DNA of 54,607 nucleotides from Methylobacterium oxalidis. Its GTDB lineage: Bacteria; Pseudomonadota; Alphaproteobacteria; Rhizobiales; Beijerinckiaceae. The stretch is taken from the NCBI RefSeq assembly GCF_007992195.1, contig NZ_BJZU01000055.1:1-54607 (forward strand), written 5' to 3'. Below are positions 37,468 through 45,413 of the stretch, piece by piece. A program made the position numbers and the translations under genes. Position 1 is the first letter of the stretch, and each line of letters opens with the position of its first letter. The notes beneath the pieces are model-generated. The model had not been told where the DNA came from. It worked only from the letters and a program-made list of their open reading frames with translations, and ran no database searches.

Positions 37468-38349
37468 TCAGTCGAGGAGGCCGGTGGACTTGCCCACCGC
37501 GATCAGCGGGTCGTAGGCGGCGTTCGTGACCGGGATGAACTTCGAGCGGCCGAAGGGCTCGAGGATGGCCGGATCGGCGATCCCGATCAGCGCGGCCTTC
37601 AACGTCTCGGTGAATCCCGCGCCGTAGGTGGCGTCCACGTCGCCCCGGACCGTCCACTGGTAGTCGGGATAGGTCGGGCTCTCCCAGATCACCGCGACCG
37701 CCTTGGGATCGACCTTGCCGGCCTTCGTGTCGAGGTCCCAGACCGAGTAGTCGACCGCGCCGACCTCGAAGGCGCCGGACTGGACGAGCTGGATGGTGCG
37801 GCTGTGGTCGCCCGAGAATCCGACCCTCGAGAAGATCTGCTCGGGCGTCCGCCCCGGAAAAGCCTGCCGGATGAAGTACTCCGGCATCAGCCGGCCCGAG
37901 GTCGAGGCGCGCGAGCCGAACGTGAAGCTCCTGCCCTCGATCGCGTTCGGAAAATCCGCGCCCCGCGTCAGACCGCTGCCGGCATTCGCGATGAGGTAGG
38001 TCTTGAAGGCCGCGTCCTCAGCGCCCTGCGCGATGGCCTGCGAGCCCGGCACGGCCTTGCGGGCCTGCACGCCGGTGAACCCGCCGAACCAGGCGAGCTG
38101 CACCTGCCCGTTGGTGAAGGCGGTGACGGCGGCGGGATAGTTCTTCACCGGGATGTAGCGCACCGGCACGCCGAGCTTGCTCTCCAGATAGGTCGCGACC
38201 TTGCCGAAGCGCTCGACGAGACGGCTCTCGTCCTGGTCCGGGATGCCGGTGAAGACGAAGGGCGGCTTGGCACCTTGCGCGGCGGCGCCCCCCGCCCAGC
38301 CGGCGGCGAGCGTCAGTGCGAGCGAAAATCCGCGTATCCGATCGAGCAT
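37468..38349 (-). CDS. Phosphonate/selenate-type periplasmic binding protein
   Basis: A 293-residue PhnD-family solute-binding protein. The ATG at 38349 has GAGGG upstream and gives a signal peptide (GFSLALTLAAGWAGGAAAQG); a longer frame reaches 38433. Family segments are FTGIPDQDESRLVERFGKVA, VPVRYIPVKNYPAAV, VQLAWFGGFTGVQAR, FTFGSRASTSGRLMPEYF and DYQWTVRGDVDA. From memory, close relatives near selD are called putative selenate ABC transporter binding proteins (TIGR04553). First gene of the eight-gene operon. The cargo could be selenate, selenite, phosphonate or phosphite; the genomic setting favours a selenium oxyanion. Confidence 0.88.
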   Translation of the reverse strand: MLDRIRGFSLALTLAAGWAGGAAAQGAKPPFVFTGIPDQDESRLVERFGKVATYLESKLGVPVRYIPVKNYPAAVTAFTNGQVQLAWFGGFTGVQARKAVPGSQAIAQGAEDAAFKTYLIANAGSGLTRGADFPNAIEGRSFTFGSRASTSGRLMPEYFIRQAFPGRTPEQIFSRVGFSGDHSRTIQLVQSGAFEVGAVDYSVWDLDTKAGKVDPKAVAVIWESPTYPDYQWTVRGDVDATYGAGFTETLKAALIGIADPAILEPFGRSKFIPVTNAAYDPLIAVGKSTGLLD

Positions 38350-38486
38350 CCGCTTCGCCCTCCGATGCGTCTCGTGCGCAGCATGCAGCCAAGGCACCGT
38401 TTTCGGAACGGGCAGGATATCCCGTTCCCTCACGGTCCTGCGAGCCGAGCACCCGCGCCGCCTCTTCGCGCACCGCGTCGCGCCGG

Positions 38487-39329
38487 TTACGAGGCGGCGG
38501 ACTGTCCGGTTTCAGACCGTCTCGCGAGACCGAGCTGGGCGACGGCCCTCAGGGCGACCGGGCCGGCGCCCTGGTCACGCTCGAGGTCGGCGCAGAACCG
38601 CGCGATCACCGCCTCACGCGCCTCGCCCTGCGCGGCGAGCAAAGCGGCGAGGCCCGGCGCGAAGCCGAGGCGCTCGGCGAGCCAGCGGGCGGAGGGCGCT
38701 TCGAGGTTCGCTTCGAGCCGGCGGATCGGCTCCACCGCGAGTCCCGCCGAGGCGAGGAGGGCGCGGAACGCGACCGGGTCACTGTAGCGGAGCTGGGCCG
38801 GCGCGACGGGCGGCGGAGGCAGGGGGCCGCGCACGGCCGCGGCCGCTGCCAGGAGCCGTGCCGCGAGCTCGTAGTTCTGCGGCTCGGTCCACGTGACGAC
38901 GGCTATCCGGCCGCCGGGTCTCAGGGTGCGGGCGGCCTCCGCCAGCGCCCGGCCCGCATCGGGACAGAGGATGAGGCCGAAGACCGAGAGGGCGGCGCCG
39001 AAGGCGGCGTCCGACAGGGCGAGGCCCTGCGCGTCCATCACGGCGGCGGAGACCGGCAGGCCGGTTTCCGCGGCCCGCTCCCGGACGCGCCGGACCATGC
39101 CCGGGGCCGCGTCGATCGCCACGACGCGGGCGCCCGCGCGCGCCGCCATCAGCGCGGCGCCCCCGCTGCCCGCCGCCACGTCGAGACAGAGGGATCCGAG
39201 CGCGAAGTCGAGCGCCCTGATCGCGGCCCGCGCGAATTGGTCTGTCAGCGGCTCGAACACCGCCTCGTACACGCGTACATGATCGTTCCAGAGGGCGTAT
39301 CGCTGATCCGGCTGCAGATCGGATGTCAC
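38487..39329 (-). CDS. Class I SAM-dependent methyltransferase
   Basis: A 280-residue Rossmann-fold methyltransferase. SAM-binding motif I is LCLDVAAGSGGAALMAA, the acidic ribose-binding residue follows in ARVVAIDAAPGMVRRV, and motif II/III are AVMDAQGLALSDAAFG and LRPGGRIAVVTW. The remainder (YSDPVAFRALLASAGL) resembles UbiE/Methyltransf_11 relatives. It starts at a GTG and is divergent from the radical SAM gene at 39410. The acceptor is unknown; its position within the selenium region makes a selenium-containing substrate a possibility, but ordinary metabolite or quinone methylation is equally possible. Confidence 0.85.
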   Translation of the reverse strand: MTSDLQPDQRYALWNDHVRVYEAVFEPLTDQFARAAIRALDFALGSLCLDVAAGSGGAALMAARAGARVVAIDAAPGMVRRVRERAAETGLPVSAAVMDAQGLALSDAAFGAALSVFGLILCPDAGRALAEAARTLRPGGRIAVVTWTEPQNYELAARLLAAAAAVRGPLPPPPVAPAQLRYSDPVAFRALLASAGLAVEPIRRLEANLEAPSARWLAERLGFAPGLAALLAAQGEAREAVIARFCADLERDQGAGPVALRAVAQLGLARRSETGQSAAS

Positions 39330-39409
39330 CGCGCTTCCTCCCGCCTCGAAGAGTCCGATGCTACAGGAAACGTGGCGCCGGTCTCGGCGCCCCGGTCGTG
39401 AGTTCGCGC

Positions 39410-40450
39410 ATGAACGACATCTCCGCCCGCACCGAAGAGCCGCGCCGCAGCTTCTCCCTGGGCCTCGGGCTGACCAACGAGTGCAACCTCGCCTGCCAGT
39501 TCTGCTACCGCGACCCGAGCCGCGTCGACCGGCTCGCGCCCGGGCAGGTCCGCGCGGTGCTCGACCGGCTGCCCGTGCGCTCCGTCAATCTCGGCACCGG
39601 CGAGAACGGGATGCACCCGCAATTTCCCGCCCTGCTCGATCTCTTGCGCCACGAGCCCCTCAAGCTCACCATCACCTCGAACGGGCACTCGATCGCCGTG
39701 ATCGACGACGAGCAGGTGCGGGCCTTCGCGGACGTCGAGTTCTCGATCGACTACCCGAGCCGTGCGGAGCAGGACGCGCAGCGGGGTGCGGGCAACTGGG
39801 ATCTCGTGATGGAGCAGGCGGCGCGCTGCCGCCGGCTCGGAGTCGGCGTCACCTTCATCGCGGTGATGATGCGCTCGAACTTCGACCGCCTGCACGAGAT
39901 CGCGGCGGTGGCCGCGCGGTTCGAGGCGCCGTTGCGCATCAACGTCTATCAGGCCGTGCGCACCGACGCTTTCGCGCTCACCTACGAGGAGTACTGGGAC
40001 GGGTTCGCCCGGCTGTTCTCCGAGACCGACGTGATCGCCATCGGCGAGCCGCTGGTGCGGGCGATGGCGGGGCTGCCCGCCCGCCGCGGCGGCTGCGGCG
40101 CCGGCACCGTGCGGGTGACGCCGCGGGGCACGGTGCAGCCCTGCGTCTACTGGGGCGGGACGGGTCAGGCCCTCGGCACGCTGATCGAGGCCGGCTCGGA
40201 GATCGTCGAGACGGAGCCCTTCGTCGCCGCGCGCGCGTTGCCCGAGCCCTGCCGCGGCTGCGCCCACGAGGCTGCCTGCCACGGCGGCTGCGCGGGGCGC
40301 CGGCGCCTGATGGACGCCCTCGACGCGGTGGATCCCTACTGCCCGGTGGCGCGCGGCGAGGACCGGACGCTCGCCGTCCGGATGGCCGCCGCGCGCGACC
40401 TGCCGAAGCTTGAGAGCGCCTGCACCACCATCGTCCAGGCACGGATCTGA
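39410..40450 (+). CDS. Radical SAM/SPASM-domain protein upstream of selD
   Basis: A 346-residue radical SAM enzyme. Cluster motif CNLACQFC gives Cys25, Cys29 and Cys32; NLGTGENGMHP is the SAM-binding GGE-like stretch. The C-terminal SPASM region is rich in cysteine: GGCGAGTVRV, VQPCVYWGG, PEPCRGCAHEAACHGGCAG and DPYCPVARG, enough for an auxiliary cluster. Unlike the enzyme at 31353 it lies on the plus strand and 54 bases before selD, and is most likely co-transcribed with it. A role in a selenium-dependent modification is inferred only from that linkage; the substrate is unknown. Confidence 0.88.
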   Translation: MNDISARTEEPRRSFSLGLGLTNECNLACQFCYRDPSRVDRLAPGQVRAVLDRLPVRSVNLGTGENGMHPQFPALLDLLRHEPLKLTITSNGHSIAVIDDEQVRAFADVEFSIDYPSRAEQDAQRGAGNWDLVMEQAARCRRLGVGVTFIAVMMRSNFDRLHEIAAVAARFEAPLRINVYQAVRTDAFALTYEEYWDGFARLFSETDVIAIGEPLVRAMAGLPARRGGCGAGTVRVTPRGTVQPCVYWGGTGQALGTLIEAGSEIVETEPFVAARALPEPCRGCAHEAACHGGCAGRRRLMDALDAVDPYCPVARGEDRTLAVRMAAARDLPKLESACTTIVQARI

Positions 40451-40504
40451 CCGGGCGCGGCCCGCCCGCAGCCGACCTTGCCGAGCGTTGAACCCGGAGG
40501 GACC

Positions 40505-41554
40505 ATGAGCGCCGAACCGATCCGCCTGACGAGCCTCGCCCACGGCGGCGGCTGCGGCTGCAAGCTCGACCCGGCGATCCTGCGCGGGCTTCTGGCGAAC
40601 CAGCCCGTTGCCGGTCCCTTCGAGCGGCTCCTCGTCGGCAACGAGACGGCGGACGACGCCGCCGTGTGGGCGCTCGACGACGGCACCTGCCTCATCGCGA
40701 CGACCGACTTCTTCACGCCCATGGTCGACGACCCGCGCGACTTCGGCCGCATCGCCGCGACGAACGCGATCTCGGACGTCTACGCCATGGGCGGGCGGCC
40801 GATCCTGGCCCTCGCCATCCTGGGCATGCCGGTCGGCCGGATCGCGCCCGAGACCGTGGCGGAGATCCTGAAGGGCGGCGCCAGCATCTGCGCCGAGGCC
40901 GGCATCCCCATCGCGGGCGGCCACTCGATCGACACGCCGGAGCCGATCTACGGGCTCGCCGTCATCGGCACCGCCGGGCGCGACCGCGTGCGCCGGAACA
41001 GCGACGCCCGGGCCGGGGACGCCCTCATCCTGACGAAGGGCATCGGCGTCGGGGTCTATTCGGCGGCGATCAAGCGCGAGGCTTTGCCGGAGGACGGCTA
41101 CGCCGAGTTCCTGGCGACCACGACGCTCCTCAACCGGGTTGGCGCGGACCTCGCGGCGGATGCGGACGTGCACGCCATGACCGACGTGACCGGCTTCGGC
41201 CTCCTCGGCCACGGGCTCGAACTCGCGCGCGGGTCCGGGCTGCGGGTGGTGATCGAGGCGGGCGCGGTGCCGCTCCTGGCGCGCGCCGAGGCGCTCGCCC
41301 GGGAGGGCTACGTCACCGGCGCCTCGCACCGGAACTGGGCTGCCTACGGGGCGGAGGTCCGCCTGCCCGCGGACTTCCCGGATTGGCGGCGGCACCTGCT
41401 CACGGACCCGCAGACCTCCGGCGGGCTCCTCGCCTCCTGCGCAGCCGCCGAGGCCGAGGCGATCCGCGACCGGGCCCGGGCGGCGGGCTACCCGCTCGCC
41501 GCGATCGTGGGCCGCATCGAGGACGGTCCTGCCGGCCTCCGGATCGAGGGGTGA
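40505..41554 (+). CDS. selD: Selenophosphate synthase (selenide, water dikinase)
   Basis: Makes monoselenophosphate from selenide and ATP, the selenium donor for selenocysteine-tRNA and other selenium compounds. The 349-residue protein carries the glycine-rich catalytic segment [13 protein letters not shown], with Cys17 and Cys19 at the positions of the E. coli active-site cysteines (not selenocysteine). Metal/ATP motifs [36 protein letters not shown] and [12 protein letters not shown] follow. Full length with GGAGG upstream. Co-directional with the upstream radical SAM gene; selA and the selenocysteine tRNA lie about 1 kb further on the opposite strand. Confidence 0.97.
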   Translation: MSAEPIRLTSLAHGGGCGCKLDPAILRGLLANQPVAGPFERLLVGNETADDAAVWALDDGTCLIATTDFFTPMVDDPRDFGRIAATNAISDVYAMGGRPILALAILGMPVGRIAPETVAEILKGGASICAEAGIPIAGGHSIDTPEPIYGLAVIGTAGRDRVRRNSDARAGDALILTKGIGVGVYSAAIKREALPEDGYAEFLATTTLLNRVGADLAADADVHAMTDVTGFGLLGHGLELARGSGLRVVIEAGAVPLLARAEALAREGYVTGASHRNWAAYGAEVRLPADFPDWRRHLLTDPQTSGGLLASCAAAEAEAIRDRARAAGYPLAAIVGRIEDGPAGLRIEG

Positions 41555-41634
41555 CCGAGAGCCGAGCCGTAGCGCCGCGCGCAGGAACGTGACAGGGTCC
41601 GAGCGGAAGACAAACCTAGCCTCGGAGCCTTTTC

Positions 41635-41913
41635 TTGCGCCCGCTCGCCCTCATCGGCCTCGTGCCCGTCGTCGCCGTCCTGCCGCTCGCGACGCCGGCG
41701 CGGGCGGACTTTCCCTGCGACGAGCTCTGGGGTGAGCGGAACGCCGTCTACGCCGAGGCGGGCTACTGCTTCCGCACCGCGCGCGGCATCAGAGCCTTCG
41801 GCAACGCGAACTGCCGCTACGACGACATTCGGGACGTGCCGCTCTCAGCGCGGGACCGCGCGAAGGTTGGCGAGATCGTCCGCCAGGAGCGCAGCAACGG
41901 CTGCCGGGAGTGA
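41635..41913 (+). CDS. YARHG-domain secreted protein
   Basis: A 92-residue secreted protein beginning at a TTG, with signal peptide GLVPVVAVLPLATPARAD. The mature domain, CDELWGERNAVYAEAGYCF through RYDDIRDVPLSARDR, matches the YARHG (YARHG-motif) extracellular domain found in many alphaproteobacteria, with cysteines likely forming disulfides. Function unknown; it sits between selD and the repeat protein without obvious connection to selenium. Confidence 0.8.
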   Translation: MRPLALIGLVPVVAVLPLATPARADFPCDELWGERNAVYAEAGYCFRTARGIRAFGNANCRYDDIRDVPLSARDRAKVGEIVRQERSNGCRE

Positions 41914-42111
41914 GCGTGCCGCGGTTGCAGGTCCGGGCGTGACCGCGAAGGGCTCGCTGTACAACCCTGAGACGGTTGGATGCTCAGAATGCTCAACCTC
42001 TTAACGCAAGTATTCCAATCTTTTCGCCGAAGACGATGCATCGACTTGCCGCGGCAGGAAATGCGAAGTTCCATTCAAATTTTCGTTCTGCCCTGAGAGG
42101 ATACGTCAAAC

Positions 42112-42498
42112 GTGGTCGCAATTCTATTTCATTGGAATCCAGATGTTCGCTGGGCTTCGGATCGGCAGGGCGGATATGTTGGAATCGGGCGCGGAGTTGA
42201 AGGGCAGAAATGGGCCCCGGATGGCGGGGGCGGCTTCCGCGGCGAGGGACCCGGCATCGCAGGCATGCGCTGGGGAGCGGACGGAAAGGGCGGCTTCCGC
42301 GGCTACGGCCCGCTCATCGAAGGCTTGCGCTGGGCAGCCGATGGCGGTGGCGGGTTCAAGGGCGAAGGCGCGCTGATCGAGGGCACCCGGTGGGTGGCAG
42401 ATGGCGGCGGCGGGTTTTACGGCGAGGGGCATTTCCTCGACGGCCGCCGATGGGCAGCCGACGGCGGCGGAGGCTATCACAGCGAGGTTCGCCGCTGA
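42112..42498 (+). CDS. Glycine-rich 20-residue tandem-repeat protein
   Basis: A 128-residue protein from GTG 42112 (GAGAGG 11 bases upstream). After HWNPDV, five near-perfect and one partial 20-residue repeats follow, each R/KW-x-x-D-GGGGF-x-GEG-x-x-I-E-G. No signal peptide or cysteines. The repeats start at 42148, 42208, 42268, 42328, 42388 and 42448, exactly 60 bases apart. The pattern of Trp, Gly and Asp resembles short beta-strand repeat proteins, but I know no named family for it. The opposite-strand frame (42124-42480) is also open but has a less protein-like composition. Confidence 0.6.
   Translation: MVAILFHWNPDVRWASDRQGGYVGIGRGVEGQKWAPDGGGGFRGEGPGIAGMRWGADGKGGFRGYGPLIEGLRWAADGGGGFKGEGALIEGTRWVADGGGGFYGEGHFLDGRRWAADGGGGYHSEVRR
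42148..42495 (+). repeat. 60-bp coding tandem repeat, about six units
   Basis: Units begin with AAATGGGCC or CGCTGGG-type sequence at 42208, 42268, 42328, 42388 and 42448, preceded by a diverged unit at 42148. Each unit is exactly 60 bases, so frame is kept. The central units differ mainly at third positions and at the variable residues of the repeat. Confidence 0.85.
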
Positions 42499-42546
42499 TC
42501 AGCGGCCCGTCATTCATGCGCCGCGCAGACCCGCCCCTCGGGCGTC

Positions 42547-42639
42547 TGGCGGAAGCGGATGGGAATCGAACCCACCGTACGCTGTTGGCGTACCGCTGGT
42601 TTTGAAGACCAGGAGGGCCACCAGACCCCGTTCGCCTCC
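42547..42639 (-). tRNA. selC: tRNA-Sec (UCA anticodon)
   Basis: A 93-base tRNA including an encoded CCA. Reading on minus: 5' GGAGGCG pairs with CGCTTCC near the 3' end, discriminator G, then CCA (42547-42549). The anticodon arm is CTGGT-CTTCAAA-ACCAG, with anticodon TCA at plus 42603-42605. The variable arm is long (GCGGTACGCCAACAGCGTACGG, an extra stem of GTACGC/GCGTAC), and the T arm is GGTGGGTTCGATTCCCATCC. Length, long extra arm and extended acceptor stem (position 8 is an A-C mismatch) fit bacterial selenocysteine tRNA. It lies directly downstream of selA. Confidence 0.93.
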
Positions 42640-42686
42640 GCGGCCGGGTCTACCAGAGTTGGCCGGCTCGCGACAGGCTAGGCGGC

Positions 42687-44099
42687 TCACATATCCATCT
42701 CGGGCAGGTCGAGAGCCGCGAGCCCCGCGAGGAAGCCGGCCTCGTCCTCCAGGGTGCGCAGGTCGAGCCGCAGGGCGCCCCCGCTGACCCGGCCGAGAAT
42801 CGGCAGCGGCAGGGCGCGAAAGGCTGCCCCGAGCCGCTTCAGCCAGGCCCCTGCCTTGCGCGCGCCCGGCGGCGGGCGCAGCGCCAGGCAGGCGCTCGGC
42901 AGCGTCTCGACCGGGAGCGCGCCCGAGCCGATCTGGCTCATGCAGGGCTCGACCGCCACCTCGGCCCGAGCCCCAAGGCGGGCGCACACCTCGGGCAGCA
43001 GCCGCTCCGCCTGGACCCGTATGTCGGCGGCGTCGCGGGTGAGCAGGCGCAGGGTCGGCAGGCGCTCGCGCAGGCGCTCCGGGTGCAGGTAGAGGCGCAG
43101 CGTCGCCTCCAGCGCGGCGTAGGTCATCTTGTCGACGCGCAGCGCCCGCTTCAGCGGATTCTTCCGGATGCGCGCGAGCAGGTCGCTCCGTCCCGCGATC
43201 AGCCCGCACTGGACCGCTCCGAGGAGCTTGTCGCCCGAGAAGGTGACGAGGTCGGCATGCGACAGCGCCGCCTGCACGGTCGGCTCCGGCGGCAGGCCGT
43301 AGGCCGCGAAGTCGATGAGGTTGCCGCTGCCGAGATCGACCGCGAAGGGCACGTCCCGCTCCCGGCAGAGCCGGCCGAGTTCGGCCTCCATGACCTCCGC
43401 CGTGAAGCCCTGGATCGCGTAGTTGCTCGGGTGGACCTTCATGACGAGGCCGGTGCGCGGGCCGATCGCCCCGGCGTAGTCCCCGAGATGCGTGCGGTTG
43501 GTGGTGCCGACCTCGCGCAGGCGGCAGCCGGCCCCGGCCATCACGTCGGGCACCCGGAAGGAACCGCCGATCTCCACGAGCTCGCCGCGGGAGACGACGA
43601 CCTCCTTGCGCAGGGCGAGAGCGTTCAGCACCAGCAGCACGGCCGCCGCGTTGTTGTTGACGACGATCGCCGCCTCCGCCCCGGTGAGGCGGCAGATCAG
43701 GGCTTCGGCGTGGCTGTCGCGCTCGCCGCGCTCGCCCCGCTCGAGGTCGAACTCGAGGTTCGCGGGCCGGGTCATCACGGCGGAGACGGCCTCGGCCGCC
43801 TCCTCCGGCAGCAGCGCCCGGCCGAGGTTGGTGTGCAGCACCGTGCCGGTCAGGTTGAGCACCGGGCGCAGCGAGGGCCGGCTCTCGGCGTCGAGACGGG
43901 TCGCCGCGTCCGCGAGGAGGGCGGCCTCGGCGCCGAGCGCAGCACGGCCCGCGCGGACATCCTCCAGTACCGCGCGCAGCGATCGCGTCACGGCCGTGCG
44001 CCCGTAGATCGCGATCGGTGCGGCCGCGGCCTCGTGCGTGAGCAGGCGCTCGATGGCGGGCGGGCGTCGGATACCGGCGGTGGTCAGGGCGGTGCTCAT
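42687..44099 (-). CDS. selA: L-seryl-tRNA(Sec) selenium transferase
   Basis: Pyridoxal-phosphate enzyme converting Ser-tRNA(Sec) to Sec-tRNA(Sec) using selenophosphate from SelD. The 470-residue protein has the N-terminal tRNA-binding region ([19 protein letters not shown]), [48 protein letters not shown] and [11 protein letters not shown]; the PLP lysine is Lys291 in [13 protein letters not shown]. Full length. selC follows 50 bases downstream on the same strand. selB, which usually follows selA, is not here. Confidence 0.97.
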   Translation of the reverse strand: MSTALTTAGIRRPPAIERLLTHEAAAAPIAIYGRTAVTRSLRAVLEDVRAGRAALGAEAALLADAATRLDAESRPSLRPVLNLTGTVLHTNLGRALLPEEAAEAVSAVMTRPANLEFDLERGERGERDSHAEALICRLTGAEAAIVVNNNAAAVLLVLNALALRKEVVVSRGELVEIGGSFRVPDVMAGAGCRLREVGTTNRTHLGDYAGAIGPRTGLVMKVHPSNYAIQGFTAEVMEAELGRLCRERDVPFAVDLGSGNLIDFAAYGLPPEPTVQAALSHADLVTFSGDKLLGAVQCGLIAGRSDLLARIRKNPLKRALRVDKMTYAALEATLRLYLHPERLRERLPTLRLLTRDAADIRVQAERLLPEVCARLGARAEVAVEPCMSQIGSGALPVETLPSACLALRPPPGARKAGAWLKRLGAAFRALPLPILGRVSGGALRLDLRTLEDEAGFLAGLAALDLPEMDM

Positions 44100-44306
44100 G
44101 CTGGGGTCGGGTCAGGGCACGATGTAGGGCGCTCTCGGCGGCGCGAACGCCCATTGCGCCGACATCACCGCGACGCGCACGTCCTCTCGACGAGTCCGGG
44201 AAGCGCCGGGGCTTGCCAGGGCCCGGCTTCTCTCCTCAAATGGCCACCCGCCGCAGCGCGGCACGGCCGGATCCTCGGCGCGAGGCCGGGTGCAGGGGAA
44301 GCCGCC

Positions 44307-44969
44307 GTGCAGGTGATCCTGATCGCGACGCAGAAGGGTGGGGCGGGCAAGAGCACGCTCGCCGCGCATTTCGGAGCCCTCGCCGCGCGAGAGGGCCGCG
44401 CAATCCTCGTCGATGCCGACCCGCAGGGATCCCTCTCGTTCTGGCACCGGCAGCGCGCCGCAGAGACGCCGCTCCTCGTGAAGGCGGACGCCGCCGCGAT
44501 TCCCGACACGCTCGATCGGGCGCGGCGCGAGCACGCCGACTGGGTCGTCATCGACAGTCCGCCCCACAACGCGCCCCTGATCTCGGCACTCATGAGCCGC
44601 GCGAGCCTGACGCTCATCCCCGTGCGGCCGGGCCCGTTCGACCTCGACGCGGTCGGCGCGACGCTGGCCATGGCCCGCAGCCTCGACGCGCGGATCGCCT
44701 GCCTCATCAACGCGGCGCCGCCCATGACGCGGAGCAACCGCCCCACCAGCATCGTCGCGGAGACGCGCACCGTGCTGACGGAGCTCGGCGCCCCGGTCCT
44801 GCCCGGGCAGGTCTCGCAGCGGGCGAGCCTGTCGCACGCCCTGATCAGCGGGCAATCCGTCACCGAGTACGATCCCGGAAGCCGCGCGGCCGACGAGGTC
44901 GGCGCGATGTGGTCGGCGGTGGTCGAGTCGCTGCGGCCGGCCGCTCAGGCCCGCAGAACCCGAAGGTAG
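44307..44969 (+). CDS. ParA/MinD-like partition ATPase
   Basis: A 220-residue deviant-Walker ATPase starting at GTG 44307. Walker A is TQKGGAGKSTLAAHF, Walker A' AILVDADPQGSLSFW, and Walker B DWVVIDSPPHN. It lacks the N-terminal DNA-binding domain of plasmid ParA, like small ParA/VirC1-type proteins. Immediately followed (5 bases) by a ribbon-helix-helix-like gene, so the pair resembles a ParA/RHH partition or positioning module; with no replication gene or parS seen, it may position a protein or DNA locus rather than partition a plasmid. Confidence 0.85.
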   Translation: MQVILIATQKGGAGKSTLAAHFGALAAREGRAILVDADPQGSLSFWHRQRAAETPLLVKADAAAIPDTLDRARREHADWVVIDSPPHNAPLISALMSRASLTLIPVRPGPFDLDAVGATLAMARSLDARIACLINAAPPMTRSNRPTSIVAETRTVLTELGAPVLPGQVSQRASLSHALISGQSVTEYDPGSRAADEVGAMWSAVVESLRPAAQARRTRR

Positions 44970-44974
44970 ACCTC

Positions 44975-45406
44975 ATGGCCCGGCGAACCCGTCCGTCCCT
45001 CACCAGCCTGTCGCCGCGCCCGGCCGCCGAGCCGCGGCCGGACGCCGCCGACCCACGGCCGCTCCCGCTCTCGACGCCTCCGTCGCCCACGCCCGAGCCT
45101 GCGCGGAGCGCCGCTCAGGGCCCCAGGCTTCTGCAGGTCTGGGTCAACGCACCGGGCTTCGCGGAACTTCACCGGCTCGCCGCGGAACGGGGCGTGCCGG
45201 TGGAGGCCCTCGGCGTCGAGGCGCTGAACGACCTCCTGATCAAGAACAAGCGCCCGCCCGTGGTCGAGGGCCGGACGGCGCGGCCCGGTGCTGCCGGCCC
45301 CGCCGCTGCGCCGCTGCCGCTGTGGCCCGGCCTGCCGGCGACGTGGTGGTACGAGACCTTCACGGCCCCGATGCTCGCCGCCTGGACGGGGCGGAAGCGC
45401 GAGTGA
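44975..45406 (+). CDS. Ribbon-helix-helix-type partner of ParA-like ATPase
   Basis: A 143-residue protein. The N-terminal 45 residues are disordered Pro/Arg/Ala-rich sequence; then comes LLQVWVNAPGFAELHRLAAE and EALGVEALNDLLIKN, a strand-helix-helix pattern typical of ribbon-helix-helix proteins paired with ParA. The C-terminus contains LWPGLPATWWYETFTAPML. It is five bases after the ParA stop and almost certainly co-transcribed with it. It could bind DNA at a partner site; none was identified. Confidence 0.68.
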   Translation: MARRTRPSLTSLSPRPAAEPRPDAADPRPLPLSTPPSPTPEPARSAAQGPRLLQVWVNAPGFAELHRLAAERGVPVEALGVEALNDLLIKNKRPPVVEGRTARPGAAGPAAAPLPLWPGLPATWWYETFTAPMLAAWTGRKRE

Positions 45407-45413
45407 GCGCCGC

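Noticed and set aside
40505..41554. Selenocysteine-containing SelD
   Set aside because: The active-site position is encoded as Cys (Cys17); no in-frame TGA is present.
42124..42480. 118-codon minus-strand frame over the repeat gene
   Set aside because: It repeats too because the DNA does, but the plus-strand product has a regular Trp/Gly/Asp pattern and a ribosome-binding site.
42148..42495. Possible CRISPR array
   Set aside because: The 60-base units are contiguous, keep a reading frame and have no unique spacers.
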